Shown: one piece after another, positions 11,841-28,474 of the stretch
Layout of the letters: each line of letters opens with the position of its first letter
Numbering within the stretch: the stretch's first letter is position 1
Assembly: GCA_001466705.2 (NCBI GenBank)
Contig: LATX02000001.1
Coordinates: forward strand, 3,100,001-3,164,000
DNA length: 64,000 bases
Direction: 5' to 3'
Source of the DNA: Moniliophthora roreri
Lineage: Eukaryota; Basidiomycota; Agaricomycetes; Agaricales; Marasmiaceae
Position numbers and translations under genes: made by a program
Notes under the pieces: model-generated
What the model was told of the DNA's origin: nothing
What the model saw: only the letters and a program-made list of their open reading frames with translations
The model's database searches: none

Positions 11841-13480
11841 ATGGTACGAACAAATTCGAATGAAGAGGAGGTGAGCCACTGCTAAATTCATCAGCCACCT
11901 GAATGATGAACACTCTCTAGTCCGATGACAAAAAGGCTAATACCACAAGGAAGAATGCGAAAGCCGTTGCGAAAAATCAGAAAGGTCCTTCATCCGGTAT
12001 CTGGCCCTGCAAAATTAATGGGTGCAATAAGCAGTTTGCGAGGGAGGCCGATTTGAAACGACATCAGCGAACGACCAAGTTGCACTCGATGCCAGGTTTG
12101 TAAGTATTTCGACAAGTCTACTAGTGCATCCTTTTCTAATCACATTAAACATTACTTAGTTCATGCCCTCAATGCGATGCGACATTTACGAGAGTGAGTT
12201 CCGACCCCAGAATCTGCGTTGATATATGGTTGATTTGGACATAGACGGATGCATTGAGGAGGCATCAAAAGTCACGGTGCGCAACCATATATTTGCTTGT
12301 CAATATGAACTCACAGATCTTTTCAGACATAACGGTGTCGCGGACGTTCTCGAGACCGGTAGAGAGAGTGATGAACCTGCGCAATCATCATCAAGAAGCA
12401 GTAGTGCAGCACCTTCCTCGAAAGGGAAGGAGCGGGAAACTAGCACCGTACCAATGACAGAGCCTATTGGCGGAAAGTCAACGTCGAGCCTTGCTACACC
12501 TGTCATGAGCTATTACCGACAACATACTGCCAATAATAGCTGTGCGCTCAGTCCGCTTCGCTCTACGAGTTCTTACTGATCAGACACCAGCGTACCCACC
12601 TCGTCCGGCAACGTACGCGCAAGTCAGCCTTCCTACTTCCTCAACCCGGACAGATCCCAACGGCTGGAATTCATGGGACGGGCAAGCACCGCCTCCGTTA
12701 GGCGGCCTGCATCTCATGTACATTGCACCGTACTATCGTTCGAACGCTGTAGCAGCACCACCTCCACTGCTGACGCCGGTTGGTCAGACGGGGTTTTCCA
12801 GTACGAGTCAGTCTTCAAACAGGAAGTCGAGCGTGGACAGTAAGGCGTCAGCCGACAGTCCAAAGTCTGTCTCGTCTTCGAGCACTAATGCAGCAGAAAT
12901 TGAGGGCAGCGACTCGCCACCTTTGCTACCCGCAGTACCAGTCATTGGTCCCTCATTGAGTCGTACGGCGCCTCGAAGGTCCCCGAGCCCTGAAAACCGT
13001 GATTTCCGCCAGTTCCTCACAGACGCTGGCATGGAAGCAGTCACCTCAAACGATGACGACATTCGCGACCATTCTTCTATGGATATGGATCATATAACAT
13101 CTGATGACAAGTCCTCTGTGGACTCCTGGAGACAAGAGCACCATTCAATATCACCGGCTGAGGATGACTCTGTCGCACGATTCATTAACGTGCGGGATAA
13201 CGACAGACCCCAAGTTATGAGCCATAGTAGAGTGCGTGAGTACGGTCATATCATCCGCCCGATAGCTATGGCGCCAATATTGACCGAAAACGGGGGACCG
13301 ATATTGAACCCAGGTATGCATGTCTATCCAGTCGAAAAGCTACTCAACACTCACGACAACTTGCAGCAGAGCTCCTCGTGCAGGTGAGCATCAGATTCCT
13401 TGACATCACCATCTATCACTGACAGTCTTTTTAGGAATCCCTTGCTTCACCAGAACCCTCGTGATACCGGCAGTTCCTAG
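11841..13480 (+). CDS. C2H2 zinc-finger protein, probable transcription regulator
   Basis: Two adjacent C2H2 fingers lie near the N-terminus (about residues 35-95). The first is CKINGC...LKRHQRTTKLH and the second CPQCDATFTRTDALRRHQKSRH. A Ser/Pro-rich tail of roughly 330 residues has no fold I recognise, which is typical of fungal DNA-binding regulators. Exons: 11841-11870, 11921-12099, 12160-12193, 12245-12276, 12327-about 12500, about 12590-13383, 13435-13480. The first finger codons and both ends splice cleanly. The intron between about 12500 and 12630 is uncertain: the frame must change there, and GTCATG...ATCAG (phase 0) is the best fit I found. The gene lies 356 nt downstream of Raptor on the same strand; that gap has no gene. 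The target genes cannot be inferred. Confidence 0.7.
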
Positions 13481-14214
13481 ATCACTGGTACCATCTATCT
13501 TCGCACCACATTTCAGTTCTTTTCAATGTGCCTCGGAACTCACATATGCACAAGACCTCCCGTCAATGTAACCTTTACCGCCACGCCCTCATTCTTATCG
13601 TGTATTATTATTACCAATTAGTCGACACTGTTTTCGCTACACTATCGTGAGTATATTCCTCACATGCCACTATTGATAGACTTCACGTCTTCCCAAGTAC
13701 GTTTAACAAACTTATCTGTAATATAGAACTGGAATTCCAAGCCATTTCCGCTTCAGACTGTCAACTCTGAATCATTCATTTGCAGCCCTTCGTTCCTTCG
13801 CGACTTGGCACTGCAGATGACCATTATTCTGCTACCGAGCCTGGCCGGCCGCGGATATATTGATACGCATGCCCTTGTGATAGCTCATAGCGCTTTCGGT
13901 GTCCCTCTCAATGATCGCCAGGCCCTTGGAAGTCTGCATTTTTCCAAGCCATCAATTCCTCGACGTCTAGTTGCGAGCTGTGGTGCCAGGACCTGCGGCT
14001 TCTATTGCTGTGGACTAGACCTTTCATTGGCCACGAATATAACTCGCCTGTGAATGCATCTCCCCCGCTACATGTCCAGGAATATCCAGATATGATTACA
14101 AATATAGAAATACCACACCAATCATGCTATAATGTAGTCCATGCGCACAACAATGACAACCTAAAAGTTGATTTCTTTTGACTCGTCGTATCCTCCGAGT
14201 GCTGAGTACGGCCG
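13481..14214. other. Intergenic, converging 3' ends of two zinc-finger genes
   Basis: No coding signal. It contains the 3' ends of the plus-strand C2H2 gene and the minus-strand C2H2 gene, so both terminators should lie here; I see no distinctive motif. Confidence 0.5.
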
Positions 14215-15204
14215 CTAGCTAACGACTTTGTAGTGCTTCGTCCTGTTATGACGTTGCAAAGCGTCCTTACGGGAGAAAGATTTTTTGCATTCCGGATCTG
14301 GACATATGATCGGTTTATTCCCGTGAACGCTACGCAAGTGTCGTCTCACGTCCCTTTCTCGAGTAAACTGTGTCTGGCAGTTGGTCTCGGGGCAGTGATA
14401 CACTTTTGTCTTCTCTTTCCTCCGAGGTCGCCTGGTTTGTGTTGTTTCTGCCGGAAGGTCGCGCGGAGCTGATCGTATTTGCCTGTCTGTGTACTCTTCT
14501 TTGCCCTCTGAAAGGGAAATCGGGCGTAGTGAAGGCCAAGATGACAGTGGCTCGGATAGCGATGCTATCGGCGAGAACAGCGCGCTACTGTTATTTACCC
14601 ACGATTCCACATCCATGGCCTGGCATGCATCCTGAAACTCAGAGGATAGAGAGAGGGCGTCACTCAAATCCCCGAAATTATCGCAGGATGTGTCCGTAGA
14701 TTGCCATGAATAGGCGGCCGATCCAAGAGGAGCCGGGCTTGCCTTCCATGTGTCTGGAGGCGCGCAAATCGGATTTAGCAGTTGGAAGTCGTGAGATGTC
14801 GGCCAGTCATGATGCTCTGGAAAGGTATTACGATAGCCGGGGTCCGGGGTATCGCCTAAGGGAAACTCATGAAGGGACGGCGTTGAAAAATCTGAGGACA
14901 GAGGACTTGTTGTTGCATTCGAATCGCTCTCCCAATAAATCAATGTGCCAAGGTTATCAAGGTGCGACGATGGCGACGAAAAGCACGAAGAAAAAGGACT
15001 CGCTGAAAAGTTCGAATCGCTCTCCCAACAGATGGGCGAAAGAAGATGGCCCTGCTGAGCAGGCGAGGCCAATTTCGGCAGTGGGTCCGAATTCACTCCC
15101 TACACATTAATATCACGGGTAAGTGCAATATATAGGTTAAGAGGAATCACGCACCATTCCTCCAAGTCGACCAAATGTCGCGTCCCCGAATTCCATGGAT
15201 TCAT
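14215..15204 (-). CDS. C2H2 zinc-finger protein with C-terminal fingers
   Basis: Protein of about 312 residues with two C2H2 fingers at the very C-terminus: YHCPETNCQTQFTRERDVRRH and IICPDPECKKSFSRKDALQRH, joined by the short linker GNKP. A basic stretch (RRPRRKEKTK) just before them could serve as nuclear signal. The N-terminal 230 residues are rich in Ser/Pro and look like an activation region. They hold an internal repeat: WESDSN followed by SPxSSxFSxPSxH occurs twice near the N-terminus. Two exons, 15204-15151 and 15099-14215, give the start MNPWNSGTRHLVDLEEWC. The large exon has only a GTG at its 5' end, so the upstream exon is needed. Probable DNA-binding regulator; targets unknown. The finger arrangement resembles developmental C2H2 regulators of basidiomycetes (inference). 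Confidence 0.72.
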
Positions 15205-15812
15205 CTGTTGTCCTGTGAAAGCGTCCAGCTTCTGCGAATGTCTATCAGAGAAGACTTACTCTATGATGTATGGCAAGGCTTGCGCGAGGCCAGCAAGATC
15301 GTAGTTGGTGTGCATCTTTGAGGATCTCTGGAACATCAGAGCGATAGGCGCGTATAGCCTCTTATAACTGAAGCCAAATGTGGCGTTCATCTGTCTGTAC
15401 CGAGTGAAGATTCGGTCTCCATTCTTCCCTGAGTCATTCCCTCTGACGGATGATGCCGAAAGTATAGAGTAAACAGCTCAAGAATGCGCTCCAATACGAA
15501 GTCTTGTGGCATGAGCAGAGGGAAAGAGGACCCGACTGCTTTCTTACCTTTTCGGGAGGCCAAAACGGTCGGCAGGGCAGTGTGATGAGTCGCAGGCTGT
15601 GGTAACAAGGGCCAGGGCGCAGGTCACGCCCCTCCGGATACGATATAGTTGTCCTTGTTCTTTGGTTGTGTGCTAAGATATAGCAAATACAAAAATGAAA
15701 ACGTAAATATAGACTCAAGTAAACAACTATACCGTACAGTCAGCCGGGTCCGCTTGCCGTGCTGAGAGATAAGCTATTTCAACTCACGCATTCCGAAACT
15801 CAAATGGTCCCA
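15205..15812. other. Intergenic, promoter side of the C-terminal-finger gene
   Basis: No coding signal. It lies between two minus-strand genes and should contain the promoter of the C2H2 gene (ATG at 15204) and the 3' end of the DUF4139 gene. Confidence 0.5.
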
Positions 15813-17907
15813 TCATATCCCTATCACGGTCGTCTTCATAGGCGCGGTGATCTCCCATTCCATCGTCAAGTTCATCTTCTCCTGCGCAGGAACCTCGCAC
15901 AACCAGTTCATCAGCCCATTCTTGCCCAACGAATCGACATCCACATTTGATTCATCTGCGCGGTCCCATTGCACGTAAACGCCTTCAGAGATGTTAATGC
16001 TCGGGCCTACGCTAGAAGCCACGATGGAGGAAAGAGTTTGAGTCGCTGTCGATGTTGACTTGGATGGCGTCGATTGTTCTGTCGTCTCGTGGGCATCGGC
16101 GCGAGCTTTTGAGTGCGTCTGCGTCCTTACCAACCCAGTAGGGAGCTTTAAGGCTGGTTGCAACAGCTTCACAACAATCTCTGAATCCTCAGAAACAGGC
16201 ACCTGATCCACAATTTTGAGTAGCGGGATAGTGCTGATTTTCGTGTTATGAATGGTAAGCCGCTGCACATATCCATGGCGAGTTGACTTGTTGTAGAAAC
16301 CGGAAGTAGATGTCTGCTTCTGGAGTGGATGGTAGGTAATTCGGATTGAAGGATCCATGCTGCAAGAGGAGAAGTGAGCTTGAGCTTGCAAAATGAGGGT
16401 AATGGCATTGAATTACGCACCCAAGCGCACACTCGAACTTTTCGAGAGGACTAACCAAGGGAACGTCAGATTTGGCGATGAAACTGCCGTCCACGAAAAC
16501 GCTAGCCTTCCCGGGAAGTAACGTGTACTCGGAGTCATTGTTAACTTTGGCCTAGGATGCATTATTATTAATGTCATATCTGCACCGAACACTGGAACCA
16601 AATATACCTTCAAGTGGACCTTGGTATCAACTTTGGGGATAGAGAACCAGGTTATAAGGGCATCCAGCTTGAGTTCCACGATGGTGAAGGTACGTTCCCC
16701 ACCATGAGATGGTATGGTCACCAACCCGGGTACCCTGAAAGACGGGTTCATACCACTATTGGCGTTGACACTCGCTGTTGCCACATCCATTGGCGTGTCA
16801 TCATCAAATAACTGAAATCCCATGTCATCATCACTTTCTTCTTCCGCGTACACACATTCAGATGTTTTAGTCGCCGCCTTCTTCGAGAAAGCTGCCGCCT
16901 TTTGTTTTCTCGCTGGTGCAGGAGGCGGAGGTGGTGGTCTGTAGACGGATAAGTTCCACTGTCCAAGTGTTGGCGGTTTGACTCCAAATGAGGGTTTAGC
17001 AGTTTCGAGGGTGAGTGGAACATTATCCCATGACTATGTATGTAACAGGCAAGTTAGCCAAGGAAATCGGAAGACGGTTCCAGCACTTGCGTCGCTTACC
17101 TCCCGCGTTGATTGAGATACTATCGCCTTGTACACCAAGGTCACGGACTTTTCTGTCGTGGTAGTATCAACCCGTATGTCGTAGCCTGCCCACCAGTCTG
17201 CTCGGTGCACCCCTAGAAAGGAGTGTCAAAAAAGATCTTTCACCAGTATTGCGGTAAACTCACCATAGATCAACACAATTTCTACATCAGCATCTTCCTC
17301 CGACACGAGCCCAATATGAGCCTGTCTACCCATGTCTTCTGAGTCTGGGGACAATTTTGTCCTTTCCGACGAAATATCCTTGTCCAAATCTTTCAGCTCT
17401 TTCTCTAGCTCAAGAACTCTGTCGTCCAGTTGGCCGGATGCGCTATCGTAATCCTTCATCACCAACGAAAGATCACTCGACTTGGTATGTCGGGCGTTTA
17501 TCGTGTTCAAAAATGTCTCCAAGGAAGCGATCGACTTTTGACACCTCTGGAGTGCCTTTTCGAGGCGTGCTTTCTTTGCAATGAGTGCTTCGAGCGCCGG
17601 ACTCGTAGTTCGTGATTCGGGTTTGTTGTATGATAAATTGACGTCTTGGATGGTCGCACGACCTCGCCCTTCCACCCTAAACGAAACAAGTTGTGCAGGT
17701 AACTCGTAGTGTTGGGATGTTTACGACGCACCTCAAAGAATCGGAATCCATGGCAGAAGGTAGCCATTTAATATGGACTTGATTCTGGCCCTTCTTCACC
17801 TTCAACTTGTACAGTCGGGTTATCTCAGCTCGATTCCTGTACAAGCTGATCCCAAGAATTTGGCTGTCTGATGGGGAGAGGAGGACTTGGTTGATTTCTT
17901 CGGCCAT
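15813..17907 (-). CDS. DUF4139 family protein (mucoidy-inhibitor A-like)
   Basis: Cytosolic-looking protein of about 601 residues with the N-terminal DUF4140-like part and C-terminal DUF4139 part described for 'mucoidy inhibitor' homologs in fungi; the molecular role is unknown. Six exons: 17907-17732, 17676-17264, 17212-17100, 17033-16608, 16551-16421, 16359-15813, all in phase. Order: a beta-rich start (MAEEINQVLLSPSD...), a coiled coil at about 80-170 (ALEALIAKKARLEKALQRC and LELEKELKDLDKDI), a WWAGYDIRVDTTTTEKSVTLVY strand block near 200, a proline-rich linker (YRPPPPPPAPAR), then the long beta-sandwich domain ending NLTMEWEITAPMKTTVIGI. No signal peptide or membrane segment. The start is the first ATG, and the exon structure is well supported. 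Confidence 0.85.
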
Positions 17908-19799
17908 GATGAAGATTGGAGTTTGAAGTTGTCATGAGGGGCCAGTATGAGCTATTATACTTTTCCACACCGGTACCGAAATCCCTGGCTGGTGTCATGG
18001 TAGTGTAAATGTTGAGCGCCCATTGCCAGTTATGATGGCGTCGAGTCAACAATATTGCTGTCGAGGGTAACGGCGAGATCGCCGGTTTGACGTCACTATT
18101 CCCCTCACGTGTACATAGTATTTTACGCGTCCGTTAGGGACTTACTCGCGTTTTTTGTACATATATCCATCCCTAGACCCTAACTACCCCAACCAACCGA
18201 CTCAGCTTGAGGTACAAGCCCTAGCTGGTCGAGCATAAGTCCTTGGCAAGCGAGAATAATCTCTCTTTGCAGGAAGTCGGTGAAACTCCTTGCACAGTTT
18301 TAGGCCTATATATTATACCCGATACTTTCGCGCTCACGAACCTTAACTTCGTCGGAAATGGGGACATTTTTGTGTGAGCACACTGGGGATATGCGAAACT
18401 CAAAATCTACTCACATATAAAGTGCCATTATCGTTGAGGAACAGCCTACGCTCGGTGGGCTCTACGACTTCCGACTACACAACACCTTGAGGCACGACGT
18501 CAATCATCCGCTCAAACGGGCTGTTGCAAAAGCTCGGAGGCTAAAATACTGGATGCTTGGGATCACAAGGTGAATCCAGAGTACGTCAATGAAAGTCAAA
18601 CCTCTGCGTAGCAACATCCCCTTCACTTGAAAGGCATGAAACACCGAGTTTGTCGTATATTTGGAGCTCTTCGGTCGCATTTGGCAGTCGCATCAGTGCT
18701 GAATTCATAGCAGCATTCACCGGGCTAGTGGTATGTTCGTGCCGCAAGGGTGTGAAGCACGACAAGTGCCCAAAATCGTTACTACCAGTGGCAAAGGCAT
18801 GGTGATGGTCATCTTCGGGTGTCTAGTTCTTTATATTTATATGAGTAGCGGATCCGGTGAATGGAAAGATTGCGAGAGCTTGATGATAATGTGGTTATAG
18901 GTACAGAAGCAACAATGATTCTGTGGAGGTAGGACTGCGGCCCTGAATGGTTGAACATGGATCACTCATGAATGTCAAAGCGAAGGCCAACAAACAAGTA
19001 GTACTCGACTTGACTTGGATTTACTCGCAGCCTCAGCGATCCCATGTCAGGCAGGAACACTATCCTTCTTGTAGGCGGATGTGAAGATCGACGTGATGTA
19101 CCGTGGGCTGGTTTCCCTGGTGCGTAGACACAACGCTTGACATGCTATGGAGATTAGCAAGATCAAAGGAAGAGGATCCATACCAGCGGACTAAGGCCAT
19201 TCCAAACAAAAGAAGAGGCGTGATCGCGTGGAGAGCTCAAGCCATATGAGGCTACTCCAACTCCCTTAAAGACTATTGGAGCGGCAAATGCCCAAGTGAC
19301 GTCTCGGCTTTTCCGTATGATCGAGAAAGTTCCGGATGCCGACTACTCCACTTTTACTCGCGCACTTTCTCTTGCATTGCAGATAGTTCTAAATAGTTCT
19401 AGAAATATGACCAACATACATATAAAGCCAACGAACCATTATGACCACGGAGGTTGTCGCGGTCAGTGAACGACAACGACAACACAGGCAGATGAAACGT
19501 CTTTCTCACCTATCCCGTGTTTCCCCCAACTGCAAAAAAAACGAGTGTGCTAATACGTACACGTACACGGATCGGATTGCTGGCTCGGGTCTCGTTTGTC
19601 CCTTCATGCCCATGCACACGTAGGTAGAACAAATGTTGAATCCTCCTTGAGCCCCGGGGACATCGTAAGAGTGAGAAAGCACTGGCAGTGGTCGATACAG
19701 ATGATTGCGAATGATTTGTCTCTGCCGAACTTTTTATCTCTGGGAAATTGAAGACCCCGTCAGTCTTATAAAGGACTTCAGATACGACCACGCTCACCT
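17908..19799. other. 1.9-kb gene-free interval between divergent genes
   Basis: Separates the DUF4139 gene (minus) from BTB gene 1 (plus), so it carries two promoters. No open frame with domain signal was found. A TATAAAG at 19421-19427 precedes an ATG at 19441. This could mark the real transcription start of BTB gene 1, or an extra short exon, but no in-phase splice joins it to the BTB model. Confidence 0.45.
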
Positions 19800-21305
19800 A
19801 TGGCGCATCTACCCACTTCCTCCTTCAACGGTTTCAACGGTGGCGACGACAGTGAGACTGACGTCCTTCTGAGTTGGCTAGAGACATCTGTGACCGCCTT
19901 ATTTTCCGCTACTGGTCCGGAAATAACGTCGCTGGCGGCCGACCTTCCTACGTACGCACGTTTTGATACCAGTTGAAGGGTGTTCAACGATTGACGAGGT
20001 CGTTCTAGTCCCATAGAAGAAGACCTGTTGGCAACCGGGGTACAGGTGCGTAGGAGTGTCCTAGACAGACGTGTCGGTCGCTGAAAAATTTCTTCCTCGC
20101 TCATCATTAGTCGCCTCGACATCCCAGCCTAGGCAGCGATGCTACAGCCTTTCATTCCAGTCCCCTGGAACCACCATCGTCAAGTCGATCTGGCCAGAAT
20201 CTTGTACCACCACCCCAGCAGGAGAATCCAGCGACGATATCGATATCGCACGTTTTTGGGCCCAATATTCCAGAATACGTTTCACGTCCACCGCCAGATA
20301 TGATCCTCCTCACCAGCGATAGTGTCATCTTTTACGTCGACGAGTACACCCTTCTCAAAGTCTCCGATAACCACTTCCACGGCCTCCTTCCGTTGCAGTC
20401 AAAGGAGAAACGAGAAAGGATCGTCTTTGTCCCAGCAATACATTCATCTGAGCTGCAGGTAGTTCTGCAGTGCCTTTATGACGTCTCGAGCATCCCGTTG
20501 CCAGATCTTGACACGATCCTACAGGGTATCGACCGACTTTCGGTATTTGGTGTGGCACCCAAGACAGTTGTCAAGCCGACATCGCGAGTATTTGAACACC
20601 TTCTTTCCTGCGCGCCGTTGCACCCCATCAAGATATATACCATGGCTGGATTCCACGATATATACCCACTCGCCGTCCAGGTCTCTGCATATCTGCTCGT
20701 GGTCGACCTTTCAAGGGTTACCGAGGATATAGCGGAACGTATGGGGTCGAAGTACTTGTTGAAGTTGGTCCGTCTGCATCTGGGAAGGAGGGAAATGTTG
20801 AAGAGCCTATTGGCAGTAGAGCCGGAACTGCACATCCCCACTAGGAAATGTGGATTTGAAGAGCAGAGGCGGCTGAAGAGGGATTGGAATCATGGAGTAG
20901 CACGGTTGTGTTGGCTGATAAAAGCTGGTGAGTGGTCATTCATTTGGAAGAGACATGGATGCGTACCGGTCCTGCGAGCAACCCGTAGTAGTTGCCATAC
21001 ATACGCTATCAACGCAGAGGCGCAGGGCGCAGACGCAAAAGCTCGAGAGTTTATTCAAACCACGAGACAGATACCTCGACGGGGATGATAAAAGACATGA
21101 TTATAGAATCGACGAAACATGTTGCCTGTGGAGATTGCATCAAAGCTAGGGACGTTCGTCTCAATGCGATGCTCGCAGAGTGGTCTTTGACGAGCGTAAG
21201 CCTGCTCCCATCTCGATTCTCGCCTTTATGTGGCCGTTCTAACAGGTATCCCTGTGTAGCGCACCATCTTCTAACGTCCCGAATTCACATGGAGTCTGCC
21301 CATAG
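19800..21305 (+). CDS. BTB/POZ domain protein 1
   Basis: Predicted BTB/POZ protein, a fold that mediates dimerisation and often links substrates to Cullin-3 ubiquitin ligases. Five exons: 19800-19951, 20009-20045, 20111-20927, 21071-21195, 21246-21305, in phase to about 396 residues. The N-terminal 120 residues are Ser/Pro-rich. The BTB fold starts at DMILLTSDSVIFYVDEYTLL and continues with a helix-rich region containing YPLAVQVSAYLL and ERMGSKYLLKLV. A C-terminal motif CGDCIKARDVRLNAML carries two cysteines spaced CxxC. The paralog at 44377-45920 aligns along the whole length and has the same 125-nt penultimate exon. That paralog fixed the acceptor at 21070 (ACAG|AT); the intron here is 144 nt, longer than its neighbours. 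No kelch, MATH or zinc-finger partner domain is seen, and the function is unknown. Confidence 0.72.
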
Positions 21306-23789
<2,484 letters not shown>

Positions 23790-24096
23790 AATCTCTCATT
23801 GCACTGTAAATATTAGATCGCACTGATTCAACTTGCTGTATCCCTAGCTTGTCGCTTTCAACAGCGGCCATTGAAAACTATGTAATAACCCTGTACCCTA
23901 TAAATTTGATTATGAAAGCGGTGCAATGAAACAAGCGTCTGCAGCTTAATCAAAATGGTCATTGTATTTGTATTACAGCGAAGCATCAATTTTTCTTGTA
24001 CAAGTATGTGCAGTCTATGTCAGTATGGAAGTATACAACAAATATTTCATCATTCTTCAGTCCATTCCCTCCCTTTTGGCCCTACGGTGTTTTTTT

Positions 24097-25760
<1,664 letters not shown>

Positions 25761-26056
25761 GGCTGAGGATGGTGGTTGAGGAGAAAGAGAGTTGTTATCG
25801 ATTCTGCGGTGACACTGGCGTAACGCCGCATATTTATTGCCAGCTTCCCACGGTGGTACCTTCGAAAAATTGATTCGGTTTCTCAGGGTTTCTCCTGATG
25901 TGGCGTTGTACGTCTTTGGTAGAAATAAGGTTAAATCCGACAAGTATCCGACGCAAGTTTTGCTCAGATGAGTTTCATTTTTGATAGAAACGCTGTATGT
26001 GCGCGCGTGTTACGGAGATCACGCAAGTACGCAGACAAACGAGGTGCAAAATATCA
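25761..26056 (-). promoter_or_regulatory. Enolase promoter region
   Basis: On the coding strand the 35 nt before the ATG form a pyrimidine-rich leader (CTCTCTTTCTCCTCAACC), a common feature before start sites of highly expressed fungal genes. An AATAAATATG element lies about 70 nt upstream of the ATG (plus 25829-25838) and may act as the TATA box. The far end abuts the 3' end of NOG2. Confidence 0.4.
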
Positions 26057-28474
26057 TCAAGGTCTTGCGGGTTTCCCCTTTCGACCTTCACCACCTTTCT
26101 TCCCAGTAGGTAGACTCTTCATCAACGCCGCCTTGGCACGATTCTTGTTCTTGACATTGGCATTTGTGTAGAAGTTGGTAGCCTTGCGCTGTAAAAAGGA
26201 TGAGCAGTTATTTTCAGTGACAATTCCAAATGTTTTTACCTTATTCGTCTTCATACGCGGTTCTTTACTCGGCGTTGCATCTTCATCGTCCGATGGGTCT
26301 GCGGTAACATTGTCAGGACCCTGAAATCAACTCTGACCCGTGGAAAGGCCGTTATCTCACCTTGTTCCTCGACTGATCCGCTATCGTCTGCATCTGATGC
26401 GTCTATGCTTGGAGCGGCTTCAACCTCGGGCTCTTTGATTCCTTCCCAGACATCGTTCCATGTCAGCTCGTCCTCTTCTTCAGTGGCCTCTTCTTCGTCA
26501 ACCCCTTCCGCCTCATCCTGCTCATCCGCGACCTCAGCCTCAGCACTTAACTCTTCCTCTTCGAGGGGTCTGATATCCTCAGCCAGGAAGGTATTATTTT
26601 GAAGGATGGAACCAAGATTTTGCTTGACACCGGGTACCTCGGAAACCGTCCCAGTATCAACAGCCTTCCCTTTACCCTTAGTTGCCTCTATCCGCCTCGC
26701 CTTCTCTTCAGCCTGATTTAATTCTTCGGGTCTCTCAGGAGGCGGGACAAAGAATGGTATCCGTCCCCTAACCCAGTCACTGAGTATGATCTTAGCAACC
26801 GAGTCTTTATCAGGCTCTCCCTGCTTGAGCAGTCTTCCCTTCATCCTAGCAAGTTTGTCTAGGAAGTCCTCGGGATCCCATCCTTGACTAGGATCATCGG
26901 GATTTGGTAGCGGGACATTGTACGTGCGAGAAAGATAGAGCGGCTTGACTCGTTCCATGAGTGCAGGTATGTGCTCGGAAGGAGTTGGAAGCGCTTCAAC
27001 ACGGACCACACCTTTTAGGACTGTAGACGTTTGGGAATCGTGGGCGGAAGTGGGTACGATTCCGGGGCAGTCGATGAGGTATATCCGGCGGGTAAGTGTA
27101 ATGTATTGCCAGACCTACAAGCATGGTTAAGTTTTCATTTAATCGCGAAATAGCAACTCGGACTACCTTCGTCTCTCCAGGAACTGGTGCAACTCTACAC
27201 ACTTTGCCGCTTTTGATGGTATTAATGACACTGCTCTTTCCAACGTTCGGATATCCAACGAAACCGACGGATATCTGTTTCTTATCAGAGTGCAGTTGCG
27301 AGAATTGACGGAGCAGCTGAATGAGTGAGCCTTTTCCGAACGAATGATTCGGTGATGCATGGAAGGCAATGGTAGGGTATCGCGGGGTTAAATGTTGGAT
27401 ATATCGAGCCTATACCGGCAGGAATTAGGCAACGAAAACCAGGGGAAAAGGTAACTAACGCACCGTCACCCAGTTTGGTACCAGGTCGCACTTGTTAATG
27501 ACCAGTACTACTTGCTTGTGAGACTTTTCTTTCTTGATGTAATCCAGTACTGACTGGCACAGTGTTCCCATCGGATCCCGAGCATCTAAGATATGAAGAA
27601 TGACATCTGATGAATCTATGACCTTGTATAATTCACCATAGATTCGTCGTGAAGTTCCTTTTGCATAGATGGGTTCGTTGTAGTCAGCGTGCGTTGGCGC
27701 TTCAACGATGGATGAGGCCAGAGGCTCTGTAAATATTGTGAGCTAGATGGAGTGAATGAAAAGAGCTTTCCGGTACCTATCACGGCTTGACCAGATTCGG
27801 TAGCTGCCTTTTCAGCTTCCTCTGCTGCTGCTGCTCCCATTTTGCTCAACTCCTCAAAGTCTCCTGCATCAAGCCTCGGTCGCTTTCGCTGAGCTTTGGG
27901 TCCAAATGTTTCGCCGAACGGTTCAGTCTCTACAATGTGTGACCGCTAGGACTAAGCATCAGCATTTTTCCTATGGAAAAAAAAACGATCAAGCTGACTT
28001 TGCGGGCATTTGGATTGGCAGCCTCATCCAACAGTGCCATCGGAAGCTTGTTTCTTCGCAATAATACAGAGTAAGGATCATCCTTTTTTGATGCCAAACT
28101 CGTTCTAAAGTGGTCTAATGCCGATTGCGAAATGACTCGAGTATTTCCTACGAACCAGAAAACGAAAAACTTCAGTCTGTTTCCTCTCAATTTCACTGAC
28201 TGAGAAAACACGCACCAAACCACCTTCGATCAGGCTGTACCCTTCCCGGTTTCGTTTCATCTTCACCTTTCTGGAATGCAGCAGCCTGTATAATCTTTCC
28301 ATCCTTATCCCGTATCGGCTTGCCGCCATTAAGCATTTTGAGTCGAGCAACTTGCTTCGCATTGCGGTAAAAGTTTTCTCCCTTGATTCTTTTGAGAGAG
28401 ACACCACTTTTAGATGAGGTCGACGAGCGACTTTTTGAACCTGAAGAAGACCCAGCTTTCTTCACCGGCGCCAT
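26057..28474 (-). CDS. NOG2: Nucleolar GTP-binding protein 2 (NOG2/Nug2)
   Basis: Circularly permuted GTPase required for 60S ribosomal subunit maturation and export, acting in the nucleolus and nucleoplasm. Eight exons: 28474-28216, 28147-27999, 27945-27777, 27726-27464, 27409-27167, 27114-26361, 26298-26240, 26188-26057; total 675 residues. The permuted order is plain: G4 (VINKCDLVP) comes first, followed by G1 (GYPNVGKSS) and G3 (DCPG). The N-terminal NGP1NT region ([19 protein letters not shown]) is typical, as are the acidic stretch ([13 protein letters not shown]) and the basic C-terminus ([19 protein letters not shown]). The start is the ATG at 28474; upstream in-frame codons lack an ATG. 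It is head-to-head with the DNAJC17 gene. Confidence 0.95.
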
